A stretch of DNA of 62,402 nucleotides from Naegleria lovaniensis. Its lineage: Eukaryota; Heterolobosea; Eutetramitea; Acrasida; Naegleriidae. Within the stretch, counting starts at the first letter, position 1. Each line of letters starts with the position of its first letter. The stretch spans positions 574,550 through 636,951 of the forward strand of contig NW_025407845.1 in assembly GCF_003324165.1 (NCBI RefSeq), in the 5' to 3' direction. Positions 44,220 to 55,692 of the stretch are shown one piece after another. Under the pieces are notes generated by a model. That model ran no database searches. It was not told the origin of the DNA and saw only the letters and a program-made list of their open reading frames with translations. The position numbers and the translations under genes are program-made.

Positions 44220-47200
44220 TTAAACCGAGAAGGGGTAAGGTTTTATTTCTCCCTCTCTACCTAAACGAATTTCGCCACACCAATCTTCAGGTAGTTGATG
44301 ATCAGCATACCGTTCACATGCTTCCATGTACTTTCGGCATATGGAAACCATACACTTGTTTTGACTCTGCTTAATGAGTTGCGTTGCTGCTGAAAAACAT
44401 TCTCGAAAATTCCTCTCTCGAAACAAGTCCAAAACTTGGGTGAGTTCAGAACGCTCTTTCAACCAAGACTCCTCTGTCTTGGAACTCTTTTTTTTGACGT
44501 CATACAAATTTCTTGCTTTGGAATTATGATGAGGTAAAATAAATTGTCCAAGAAGGGTCAAGTGTACATGATCATTTGTTGCAGTGGATGAAATGAATGG
44601 GATCACACTTTCGGTGACAATAATTTGAGTGTTAAACACTCGTGTAAGAGATTCACAAGCTGCAGCAATGTATGTTGTATCAGAAATGATTGTAGCATCT
44701 ATTCGATCTTCATATCCGACTGTTCCAATGTTGACTGTGCCATTGGAAATTCCAACTCCAATTTTGATATTGCAAATATTATTCTTGTTGAATTTTTCGA
44801 GATTTGAAATTATTTCTAGAGCAGCCATGACGGCTGAATTGGGATCAGGAAATAAGGCCATGATTGCATCACCTTTAGAAAGTAATGTTTCATGTTTCAA
44901 TATAAAAATCAAGGGTTATCGAGTTAATCACCATAAATGTTGTTAAAATTGTCAATATTCAAGCTTGTTCGATAAAATGTCTACAAACCTAGATATCTAT
45001 AGATAAATCCTTCGTGTTTTGAAACTGGTGGAGCTAACTGTTAGATGTTTAAAGTAAGATACCCATTAAGTTACAATGTTCAAATCAAATTCATGCTTAC
45101 CTCCAATAATAATCTGTTGACAAAATGAAATCCTTCTTTCGGTAGCAACTGTTCAATTATTTCTGTGAATCCAAATATATCTGCAAAAAGAATGGTCATT
45201 TCTTTTGTCACAGCATCACCTGGTTGTACTTTGGTAACGTGTGTTTTTCCTATCATCTTTAAAAATTCAGACGGCAAGAAGCGAGTAAAAGAGTTGTTAA
45301 TGGAACTGAAAATTGTTGCGTTATCAATGCTGACAGAGATGATTAGATTGGCCATAGTCACGTTTTCCACAGAGAAACCACTTGCATTTTCGCTATTTTC
45401 TAAATAAATGCATCCAATTGAACTACGTTCTCTTATTACGGGAACGCATAAAGCAGAGAAAATTGTTTTCTGGTTCTTTTCAAAATAAGGTTCAGTTTTG
45501 TCTTCCTTTGGATAGAGTTGTTCTGTTTTAGTTCGTAAAGTTCTGTAAGCCATTGTTACAGGTATTGGCAATTCCAGTGTTGAGTCTATTGCTCTTCCTT
45601 CGTAGATGGTCATTATTGGTGAAATATTTGTATTCTCTACATCAATACTGTCCTGTTTGTTTGTAGTTAATTCTGCATCTAAATACAGAATAGAATTTCT
45701 TTTTAACATCAAGCAGCACCGCTTGGCTTCAGTATGTTCCCTAATTAAAGGTAAAATCGAAGTAAATATTTCTTTCAGATCTAGATCACTATTTTCTTCA
45801 ATTACGCTCTTGTTATAAGGTGACAGCAAGCAGTGTGGTTTTGATAGATCAATAAAACTATCTTGTGACGAGATGTTGCTAGATGGTTGTTTAGACAATT
45901 CTAACTGATTCTCGTAGAGACTCTTCTCGTATGCTTCAATTTGTTGTCTATAATTCGTCCACAAGTAGTCAGCAAATATAATAATTCCCATTTCATTAAA
46001 TTGAGCATAAGCATGAGAGAAATATCGTCCGCTCACACTATCGTCCATTTCAAGCTCATGGTACAGGACACCAATTTTCCAATAAGCTAATTTTTGAATG
46101 AGTAAATTCCGTTCTTGAATTGCTAGCTTGAGACATCTGTTATAGGTGGAAATAATTGTAGCTGTGTTTTTCGTTCCAAATCGTCGAAAATCAACGAGTA
46201 AACGTTCAGCTAACAGTAATTGATGCCAACATTGAAATATCAATGGATTTGTGTGTGAAACCTTTTCAATGGTTTGCAATGAATACTCTATTAGCTTGTC
46301 ACATCTATCAACTAGTGAGGGAGCTGTTGCACTTTTCAGCAAATAAGTTTCATATTCACAAGCAGTTAGCCCATTAAACAACGCATTGAGCCATTCATTG
46401 TTCAATCCAGCTGTATTATATCTTAATTCGTATGTCTTCTCAAAGCATTGAAATGCCTCTTCAACGCTTCGTTGAAAGTACAATGAAATACCCTTGAACA
46501 TGAAGTGATAGTAACTGTAAAAGGGCTGACTGAAAACATCTGTCAAGTAGGGAGGTTCAAAGCGTTCATGTTCACCACACAACACTTGTTTCATTTCTAA
46601 CTGCGCAAGGGCTGTATCTGCTAGACCAAAATTTCCCATATGCTTCAATGTTTCTATGACTTTGTTGCTTAAACTAATAGCGGTTTTCATATCGCCATTC
46701 GCATCAAAAAAATGATGATATGTATATTGTCCAATGGTAAATACTCCTATATCTTTGTTATTGCTTTTCATGGTCACTAAAAAAGCCTCTTCAGCCATAT
46801 TCCATACTTCCAACGAATTCACAGGAAGAATAAAAAAGCTCAAAAGTCGTAATAACAAACATGCAGCCAAATGTTTCTGATTCTTGTATTTGGTTCTTGC
46901 AAGTTCTACTCCTCCTTCCACGAAAATATGCATGTGTGGATATAATTCAAATGTGCACCAAAACCAACCTAATGCACAAAGAACAAAAGGTGCATATTCA
47001 CAAAGCCCGTGCTGAAGAATGATTTCACTGCAAACAAGAATGATGATCATGTAAATATAGTTGCTGTTGGCGCTTTGCATGCAATAGACACCTGGACTAC
47101 TCATGGCTAGAATGTTAATGAAATTGATCTTTTCCAAATCATTCAGATCAGGCAAGTTCATAATATCTTGTTTAGATGTAAAGCGATTCAACAAAGTGTT

Positions 47201-50200
47201 TTTCAAGTAATCCATCTTAGTTTTCATAAATAATTTCAGTTGTTCAACATCGGTTTGAAATGTTAGAAATTTTAGTTCGTCCTTCGATGGAAAAATATGG
47301 CTCTGAAGTATTTCAAAAACCTTTTCAAACTGCCCTAGTGACACGTATGCCATTTGAGCATGATAGCATGCTTGATAAAGGTGATGCTTCGTTTTTGATC
47401 TTTCAATGGCAGAGTTGAAAATTGAAATGGCAGAGTCAATGTTTGAAGAGTATTCGCAATTTCCTTGTGCAATCAGTAAATCAAAAGCAATATTGTATAA
47501 GAAAGAGTCTTCTTCCCAAATATTAGTGTTTTCACAGAGTAACAACTCGCGTGCAATATTGACAAAGGTTCTGGCCTGTTCAATAGCGCCTAAATTGATG
47601 GCCTTTTTTGCAGCCATAGTATTCAAGTTGAGAAGAAGTCTTCTAGTTTTTCTGTTTTCAAAAATAGTAGAATCATGAGCTCGGTAGTTCAAGTGAACGG
47701 CGATACTTGAGAGAGCCTTGTATTCAGGAGTGAGAATAAATCTCGAATAGGTATCGTTGATGTTTAAAATAAGCTCCAAGTTTACACTATGGGCAAAGTC
47801 AGAAACTTGTTTCAGTAATTCATCTGAGAGAGTTGATGCATGATTGTTTTTGTGAGCTGTCAATTCTTTTCTAACTTTTTCAAACTTTTCTCTTGCTTGT
47901 GAAGAAAAATTAATCTCAAATCGAGAACTGGATGAAAAGTGACTCTCATTCCATTCTTCTATTTCTTCACAAATCTTTTTAAATAAATCGTGGCTACTGT
48001 CTGTGCTTTTCAATAACTCTCTAAAATTCTCAACCTTGGTCCACATGATCACATTCTCCAATGAGAATTCCAATTTGCAAAATTGCTCAAAAACTTTTTT
48101 AGTGCTTGGATTCTTCAAAAGTTTTGTTACAGCATCCTGTTCGCTCTCTACTACGGAATCGGTGGTCGAAGATTTGTTTCTTGCTGATAAATTCTTGGAA
48201 TTCTTAATGAACGATCCAATAAATACCAATCCACCAAAGGCAATGATAAATCCTGCTTCAAATAATGTTTGAAAAACTAAATTAAATGCAAGTTTGAGAG
48301 TGAGGTTATCGTTGGTAAATGGTGAAGACGAGGTTGAAGTATCTGTGCTCGTTGTTGAATTAGTCTCGGCAAGAACGGAAAATCCTAAACCATAAGCAAT
48401 AATGAAGAGTGCAATGGAAACGAAAAATATAACAGCTTCTAATCTGAAAAATAATCTGTCATTGGTTAAAAAGAAATGTTGCATTCTTCGAAGGAACGAT
48501 GAATTTGAGTAAAATTTCCAATTCACTTGAACGCCTTTTGCACCCGTTTTAGGGAATGATTTTGTCACACCTTGTACGAAATGCTCCAATTTTGATGAGC
48601 CTGATTGTTGTTGAGTTTTGTTGTTGTTACCGTGGTCACTTGACATGATGAACTTGCCCACATTTTTCATTTCATTCGATATTTGTTTGTACTTGACCTC
48701 CATATAAATATCAAACAAATAAATTCCAATTAAGCATGTGGTCATAACCATGACAAATACAAAGAAGGATACACTCATAATCCATGAAAAAGTGGTCGAT
48801 GTAATGACACTTGTTCTTGCCAGAGAAACAAAAATTACAAAATAGCCAATCACACATAAGCTGATGACACAGTTGGAAAGAATCATAAACTTCTTGTTGG
48901 AAATGAATTTCACAATTGGTGATAATTGTTTTAAGGAAAGTTGTCTCTCATTGAGCATGCTCATAATTTCATACATGTATCTAAACAAAATGTATCTAAT
49001 GTGGTTTAACACGAAATTCCAAATTGCCAAAGAAATCAAAGTAACCACAACCAATGCAGACACATCTCTGAAAATATTGACAGCGTCGTAACTAATGGAA
49101 GCTCCATTATTAATGCTGAGCGTGATCGATTCTGAAACAATATTGGAAAAGGCATTTTCAATGAGTAGAGCAATCAGTGAAAGGTATGGGAATATCCATC
49201 GACTCTTAATAGGTTGTTTGGTGAAAGCTTTGACATTTGACATGATGACCAATCCTACAAGGATGATCAGAATGCAAATGATAAATATGGACGAGATGAT
49301 AATTTGTGCAATTAATTGTGGGTCAGAGGAGAAGGTTGAGCGTGTATCTTGTGAAAATTCAATAAATGAAGTGAATTTGGTTGTGTGGTCGCATTCACAT
49401 CTAATGTAATAGGTTGATAGCTGGAGTGTTACACATCCATTTGATTTCCAAGCGTTCACTGTTTCATTCCAATACATGCATATAAAATTATATTTGAGGT
49501 TAGATGATTTCGTAAATTGCTCAATTCGAGAAATCATTGACGTGTTGAGAGTGGGAAAAAGTATTTGAATGGGTTGAGGCAAATCTGTGAGAGCTGTAAT
49601 CAATCCATTTTGTAAATATTCTACTGAAATGATTGGGGCTATGGAAACTCGAATCAATGGCATAGATGAGTTATTAGTTAGAGTGGAGTTCAGTGTGATG
49701 TTTTGTGAAATGATTTGAATGGTATTTGACAAGTCCTGTAAAGTATCTGTTATAATAGTTGTTGTGGTAGAATTGAATTCTAATTGTACAGTTTGGCTGG
49801 GTACAATCTTTGAGCTATACAAATATTTGACACTTCCCAAAGAGAGTTTCTTTCCCGATTTCGCAGTCTCAGAAATTAATGAGTTGGGAGTGAAAATAAT
49901 GATGCTTCCATTGAGAGTCAGGAATGGGTTGCTTGTTTGGTTTGTCAAATCTGGCAATATCACTACCTCAAAAGCTTCATTGTTCAATATATGACTGTCT
50001 GTCGTGTTAGCTGTCAATGCTGTCACTGAAATCATATTTTCAATTACTGAGCTATACTTGTTATTTGTATAAGATCTCAATGCAGTCATGCAATTTGAAA
50101 TAATACCCAATACATCCTTGACTGTGTCAACCATATTACTTATCGATTGAACTTCAGAATTGGAAGATTGATTCTTCGAAAGAGAAACCATAATTTTTGA

Positions 50201-50953
50201 ATAATCACTAATGGAATCGGTAATTCCTCCAACGCTCATTTGTGATAATTCTTCTTTAAATGAAGAAACAGATTTAAATGAATTGACCAATGACTTGGTA
50301 TCATGCAATGTTGAAGTATTGGGATTCATGGCACAAAGAGCCATCGTGAGTGAGTCCAATAGTTTTTGTTTGTGCGAACTCAATGCATATAATAAGGAAT
50401 TTGTAGAAGCTTGTTCCAAATCTGTCAATGATAATTTGCTTAACGTATCAAAGGATGTAAATTCATTATATGATTGGATGATCATTTTGTTGACGGACCA
50501 TGGATTTATAGTATTTGCAACGGGAAAAGAATTCAACGTTTTTACATCGACTCTGGCAGTGTAATTGGCGACCGCAGTGAATACTGGTAACACAATTTCA
50601 AATCTCGTTGTAAATGGAATGACATTCAGAGAGGGTGTTTTGATTTTATCTGTCATTGGAATTTTCGCATAGTCGTCTTGGTAATATATTTGATATTCAA
50701 AGGCCGCTGTTAAAGGCATCAGCCAATTATTCACTTTCACAGAGAGTTTTGGCTTTCCTGAAGTGTCATTCACATACGTTGTGGATGGTACAAATGAAAC
50801 TTCAAGTGATGGATCGGCCTTGACTCTTTCACACCACAACACAAATCCCACAACAAGGAAAAGAAGTAGAAGAGTATTTGTTATGGGTGTTCTTGTGATT
50901 CTATGACGCGTCGGCCGCGTGATGTGTGGTTGGTGGTGGTTGCTTTGTGTCAT
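44220..50953 (-). CDS. GPS-like/seven-membrane receptor fused to RGS, TPR-like, GAF and class III cyclase domains
   Basis: Exon 1 is 50953-45101, exon 2 a 49-nt microexon 45037-44989, and exon 3 44872-44220: 2184 residues. Signal peptide about 20-45. A long Ser/Thr/Asn-rich ectodomain ends in a GPS-like motif, CECDHTTKFTSF (about residue 519), as in adhesion GPCRs. Seven hydrophobic segments lie at about 545-925. An RGS domain follows at about 945-1080 (FEQFCKLEFSLENV ... NDTYSRFILTPEYKAL), then about 600 residues of TPR-like helices, a GAF domain at about 1715-1885, and a class III cyclase domain from about 1910. The cyclase has metal Asp1925 (FADIFGFT) and Asp1969 (LGDAIMALF), 44 apart as in mammalian adenylyl cyclase, but Tyr2035 and Ala2039 replace the catalytic Asn and Arg. 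The TPR-GAF-cyclase part resembles bacterial multidomain proteins. It may respond to an external ligand; substrate is unknown. Confidence 0.85.
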
Positions 50954-51325
50954 TCTTGTGGGAAGGTTCAACAATTTTTTCGGTTGTGAGAATGAAAATC
51001 GAAGGTGCTTCCCAAAAATTGTGGATGTGTGAGATGACTTTGTCAAAGGAGTGTTGCACGGAGCACTGCTTCTTTTTCAATCTGTGATTGTATTTGGTCT
51101 GTCATTAGTAATCCCAGTGTGGGTTTCGTTATCGTCACACTGAGAATAGCGTCCGAGGGGCGAAACTGAATTTCTTGGTAAAAAAATTATTTGACCCTCT
51201 GAAAACAAGACTGGGACTGAACAATTAACTGTTTCATCATAAATTCCATTGTTATTGTTGAAACACACTACTCTCAATTCTTCAAAATAGTTTGGATGAC
51301 AATGATTGAAAAGGAGCTCCATAAT
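50954..51325. promoter_or_regulatory. Upstream region of the receptor-cyclase gene
   Basis: The open frame continues 31 codons upstream of the chosen ATG but without another ATG. Beyond it a second minus-strand frame (51077-51454) also lacks an ATG at its start and runs into the inverted-repeat element; it could be an upstream exon but no donor joins it well. Promoter position is inferred. Confidence 0.3.
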
Positions 51326-52546
51326 CATGCTCGGAGTTGGAAATGTTTGTAGCTGGTCAAATTTTTGACCTGGAAAGTCCAGGTTCAGGAAGGTTAAAAA
51401 TTTTGACCGGGAATATATTTGGTCAAATGTATACAAACGGACAGCAAGGGCCAAATCGATTTTCCTTAATGGTATGATGTGCCTTAATCAACGTGCCTTC
51501 GCAAAAAACAGCGGCAAACAGTGGGCGTTGAAAAAAACTTCATCATCATCAGTAAATTATTTTCGCTTCATCTTTGGATTATGGATCATCGGCAACTCAT
51601 CAGCAATGCTGTCTGATTGGAACTGTTACCTCCATCTTTATTGCACTAAAATTCCTCAATTCTTCACTGAGTTTTTGCGAAGCTTTCAAACCAAGAAATT
51701 TCTCCATTAACAGTAACCCGATCTAGTCCGAACTCGATGAATACTAGAGAACCATATTGCAAGCTGTGCTGTTAGGATGGGCTCTTTGAAAGTTCCTTAT
51801 CATGGTTTCGGTCGCGTTGATCTTCTTCTTATTGGGATGAAGCGGTTTGGATAGAAATTTGTTCTTGGCTGCTCCGAATATGAAGGAAACAGGATCGAAA
51901 TCTGAAAATGCTTCCATACGTGCTCATCAACCTCGGTAATGTGTGCACCAAATTTCGTGGTGTGATTCGAAGGAAAAGTCCATCATCGTTGTTACTCTTT
52001 AGTATCCTGTATTTTTCCTAAGCCAATTAAGGCCACGTAAAATCTTGGCTCGTACTTCACAGACTCTGCTACAACTTGATATAATTGTTGTCCTTATAAT
52101 ATCAACATCATTATCATTGAGTAATCTCATCTATTCATTCCGGTATTTCGACGGAGAGAGATGGGTAACAAGGGTCATCATATTCGTGGTATTTTCTATA
52201 ACCACAACACATTTATCAATATATTGATATAAATTTCAAACTTCTTAAGCTGTGGCGGTGTATTGGTTGTAGACGATAAGATACAATTATGTTACATCAT
52301 CGAGAGCCTTAATGTTTTCGCCCAAGAACAAAGCGAAGCCATATTCTTTCCTCCTCTTTGGTTTGATGATCACAAAAATAATCAACCCATCTGTACCGTA
52401 ATGTAGTGTTTGGAAGAGATCATCGGAAGCCCTTATTCCCGAAATCGTGTTTCATCTGAAACTTGCCGGTCAAATTTTTGACCTTAAATTTTGACCTGGC
52501 AAAACAGTTGAAAATTTGACCGGCTACAATGTTGATTCCGAGCATG
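51326..52546. mobile_element. Element bounded by about 85-bp terminal inverted repeats
   Basis: The arm at 51326-51412 and the reverse complement of 52464-52546 share the start CATGCTCGGA, the block TGTAGCYGGTCAAATTTT and the end AGGTYAAAAATTTTGACCGG. Both arms also carry the near-palindrome GGTCAAATTTTTGACC (51355-51370 and 52468-52483). The interior (about 1.05 kb) has no intact transposase frame. I see no clear target-site duplication. It looks like an old non-autonomous inverted-repeat element, or a long-hairpin locus. Confidence 0.6.
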
Positions 52547-52606
52547 AATATGTAGCCACATCATGATGATTACAAAGAAAGTATTTTTGAGTGTTTCAAA
52601 AGTCAG

Positions 52607-52646
52607 TATATTGTGATACAACAAGTCGGCTTGTTGTATCAATATA
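52607..52646. repeat. Strong hairpin-forming inverted repeat
   Basis: The sequence GATACAACAAG (52615-52625), four bases, then CTTGTTGTATC (52630-52640) forms a perfect 11-bp stem. The stem extends by TATATTG on one side and AATATA on the other with a two-base bulge, for about 17 paired positions. It lies 320 bp upstream of the metallopeptidase-like gene and just beyond the inverted-repeat element. Confidence 0.75.
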
Positions 52647-52962
52647 GGAACTGAGATCCTTGACCCAGAATAAGCATCGATTGTTGTAATACAACGGGTG
52701 GATCATGTGTTTTTCATGAATAGAGTCAATTCTGATTTTAGAAGAAACGAACTTTCCAAACACAGGTTAAATTATTTTTCAATAACAAAAAGTATCTTTT
52801 TTTGGAGGAAAAATCGAAACATCAAAAAGGATGAATTACCATGATTTTTGAACCATTAAGGAATTGTTCTATATTTGAACATTGGGTGGAAAACATTTAA
52901 ATGTTATGAAATCAAAGGTTTTCAAAATCAACAATTTAAAATTCAACAACGATTAAGCCAGA

Positions 52963-54194
52963 ATGCCTAACAACAAAGGTACACTTTTGCAATTTTACCC
53001 TCAAGATATTTGTGTTTCCAAGGACAATCCAACTATTCTTGCTAAGGTTGAAAAGTGTCGTGTCCCTCAAACAATCAATGATGGCCCAAAGACAAAGAGA
53101 TGACTACACTCGGACCAAATAGAGAAAAAGTTGAAATTGCAAAGATTGGTGGTTTAGAACTTTTTTCTAATGAATTTGATATGTTACACACTTTCACAGT
53201 AGCCAAATTGACTGCTAATATGTGGAGAGATACACTCGAGTCATTGAAAAATACATTTCCTAATGATCAGCAGTTGAGAGTGGCGGCTGAGTATTGGGAC
53301 AAGTTGCCACATGGTGTTCTCGAAATTAGTCCACATGGTATGGTAGACAGAAACGCTTACTACCAACGTCTTCGTACTGGATGTCAACTCAAGTTTGGTT
53401 ATTTCAAAAGCGAGAAAGGAGAATCGATTTATACTTGTCGTACACCTGATATTGTTGCTCATGAAACTGGTCACTATTCACTCGATCGTTTGCGTCCCAC
53501 ATTTATGCAGTCGAAAAAGACACAAACACGTGGCCTTCATGAAGCATTTGGAGATATATCTGCACTAAGCTTTGTGTTTGCAGATGATGCAATGGCCAAC
53601 GCTTTGATTAATTCCACCGATGGTAACCTTCACTCGTCAGAAAACTTTGCTGCAAAGCTTGCAGAACAATTTGGTATTTCATTAGGAATGCATGGCTATC
53701 TTCGTAATGCGGATGCTGATTATAAACTTTCTGAGGTCGAAGATGAAGAACATGCAATATCAGAAGTTTTTACTGGAGCGTATTATGACGCACTTGTGAG
53801 GGCTTTTAATGATGCTACTGACAAATATCCATATTACAATTATTCGAATTTGTTGCAGGCAGTTAGCGAATATGCTCGCGGTCTCTTTTTGCATGCAATT
53901 GTGACTGTAGGTGAGCAACAACCAGAGTTTGTTGACATTGCCAATCGTCTTAGCGAGATTATTGATCAACATGAACAAAAGGCACCTGCAAGAGTTGCAT
54001 ATCTAAAGTCTTTGGATTGGAAAGTGTATTTTGCAGAGGAATTTCAGCGACGTGAGGTCAGCGTACCTGCCAATCTACTACAGCATGTTCCTAAAGAAAA
54101 GATGACAAAGACTAGCATGATCCAACAGAGATCTAAGGAACAGAAAGAGAATTTGAAATCAGTATGTAGTGGTCCCCTTATATCCGATCAATAG
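52963..54194 (+). pseudogene. Bacterial-type zinc metallopeptidase-like gene with frameshifted 5' end
   Basis: An ATG frame (52963-53103) starts after an A-rich leader and ends at TGA 53101-53103; the main frame (from 53100) continues for 364 codons. One extra base near 53040-53100 would join them as one protein of about 410 residues. The main part has the HExxH zinc motif (VAHETGHYSLDRLRP) and, 20 or so residues on, GLHEAFGDISAL, whose Glu can be the third ligand, as in thermolysin-like (gluzincin) peptidases. I see no signal peptide and no intron. The pattern is best known from bacterial proteins, so horizontal acquisition is possible. Either an assembly error or a young pseudogene. Substrate unknown. 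Confidence 0.6.
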
Positions 54195-54618
54195 CTGTTG
54201 TAAAAAGCAACCATAAAACACCAAATTGTGAGTACATGCAAATCCAAATAATGTCATCTGCATTGATAAGTACAGCATCAACACGTTTTAAAATTCAATA
54301 CTTTACATACCCGATTGAATCTAAACAATGTTTGCAATTCTTAACGATTTACAGCAACCGTTCATCGAAGGTCAACCGAATGCAAGCTTGTAAGGGTTGT
54401 TCATACTTAAATGGATGAATTCAGCCTTAGGCGGTTTCCAATTACAGGTTTTCTCCTCCGTACGGAGCAACAAAAGTTATTTTTAAACAACCGGAACGGA
54501 AACGTATCTCGGAGCCGGAGTCACTTACCTTCCGATTCAAGCAAAAGCAACACAAATATCTCTTGCATGGGTATATCCTATCAAAAAAAACAAATCTACA
54601 CACTATTCACACACAACC
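54195..54618. promoter_or_regulatory. Upstream region of the papain-family protease
   Basis: This 424-bp gap has a patch that is richer in G and C than its surroundings (54440-54540), including the 12-bp palindrome CTCCGTACGGAG at 54456-54467. The 60 bp before the start codon are A/C-rich with ACACA runs. The promoter role is positional. Confidence 0.35.
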
Positions 54619-55692
54619 ATGTTGAACAAACTACTCTTCACACTGTTGCTTGTGACTATTTTGACCCTCTCAATTCAAGCAAAGGAACCATTTACCTTGC
54701 TCCCCGAATCAGAAATGCAACGACTCTTCACCCAATTCAGCAGACAACATGTTAAATTATATGGTACCTCAGAAATCCACGAAAGACGATACCAAATCTT
54801 CAAAGCCAACGTTGAAAAGGCAAGATTTGAGAATTACATTACTGGTCGAGAGAATTTGGGAATTACCAGATTTTCAGATCTCACTCCAGAAGAATTCAAG
54901 AGTATGTTCTTGATGAAGACTAAAACGCCTCGGGAAGCAAGAGAAATTCTGATTGGAAAGAAACAACCCTCTCCAGCAACCGCCAAGGTGACCATTAAAC
55001 AATTACAGGAAGCTCCAAAGGCCTTCGATTGGAGAGAACACCAAGCTGTAACTCCAGTGAAGGATCAAGGATCTTGTGGAAGTTGTTGGACATTCTCCAC
55101 CACAGGTAACATTGAAGGAATGTATGCTGCCAAAACAGGAAAACTCGTTAGTTTGTCAGAACAACAATTGGTGGACTGTGACCACAATTGCGTCGTGTGG
55201 GAAGGTGAAAAGACATGCAACAGTGGTTGCAATGGTGGATTAATGTGGAGTAGTTTCGAATTCATTATCAAGACCGGTGGTTTGGTCACTGAGGATTCTT
55301 ACCCTTATGAAGCTGTTAATGGAAGATGTCGATTCAATGTTTCGAATGCAGTTGTGAAAATTTCCAACTGGACCTTTGTTTCCACTCATGAAGATGAAAT
55401 GTCTGCTTGGTTGGCAAACAACGGTCCAATTGCAGTTGCAATCAATGCTGATTATCTTCAATACTATCGAAAGGGAATTCTTAATCCATCGAGATGTGAT
55501 CCAGAGGAATTGAATCATGGTGTCTTGATTGTTGGTTATGGTGAAGAAAAGGCAGCCAATGGTAAAATTGAACAATATTGGATTGTGAAAAACTCATGGT
55601 CCACTTCTTGGGGAGAGAAGGGATATTTCCGTCTCTTGAAAGGAAAGGGAGTTTGTGGAATTAATCAAGTCCCATCCACTGCCCTTATTTAA
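54619..55692 (+). CDS. Papain-family cysteine protease, cathepsin F/RD19-like
   Basis: 357 residues, no intron, ATG at 54619. Residues 1-21 are a signal peptide. The propeptide (to about residue 130) has an ERFNIN-type helix (ERRYQIFKANVEKARFEN) and ITRFSDLTPEEF, which inhibits the enzyme until cleaved. The mature domain has QGSCGSCW with C156, H300 in LNHGVLIVGYG, N325 in KNSWSTSWGEKGYF. The segment VDCDHNCVVWEGEKTCNSGC followed by NGGLM is the extended, Cys-rich form seen in RD19/cathepsin F rather than cathepsin L. The enzyme would act in lysosomes, food vacuoles or outside the cell. Such proteases are abundant in Naegleria. The start is unambiguous. Confidence 0.95.
   Translation: MLNKLLFTLLLVTILTLSIQAKEPFTLLPESEMQRLFTQFSRQHVKLYGTSEIHERRYQIFKANVEKARFENYITGRENLGITRFSDLTPEEFKSMFLMKTKTPREAREILIGKKQPSPATAKVTIKQLQEAPKAFDWREHQAVTPVKDQGSCGSCWTFSTTGNIEGMYAAKTGKLVSLSEQQLVDCDHNCVVWEGEKTCNSGCNGGLMWSSFEFIIKTGGLVTEDSYPYEAVNGRCRFNVSNAVVKISNWTFVSTHEDEMSAWLANNGPIAVAINADYLQYYRKGILNPSRCDPEELNHGVLIVGYGEEKAANGKIEQYWIVKNSWSTSWGEKGYFRLLKGKGVCGINQVPSTALI

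Noticed and set aside
51077-51454. 125-codon minus-strand frame upstream of the receptor-cyclase
   Set aside because: No ATG start, overlaps the inverted-repeat arm, and no good splice junction joins it to the receptor gene.
54411-54755. 114-codon frame overlapping the cathepsin start
   Set aside because: It overlaps the well-supported signal peptide of the protease in another frame and has no similarity.
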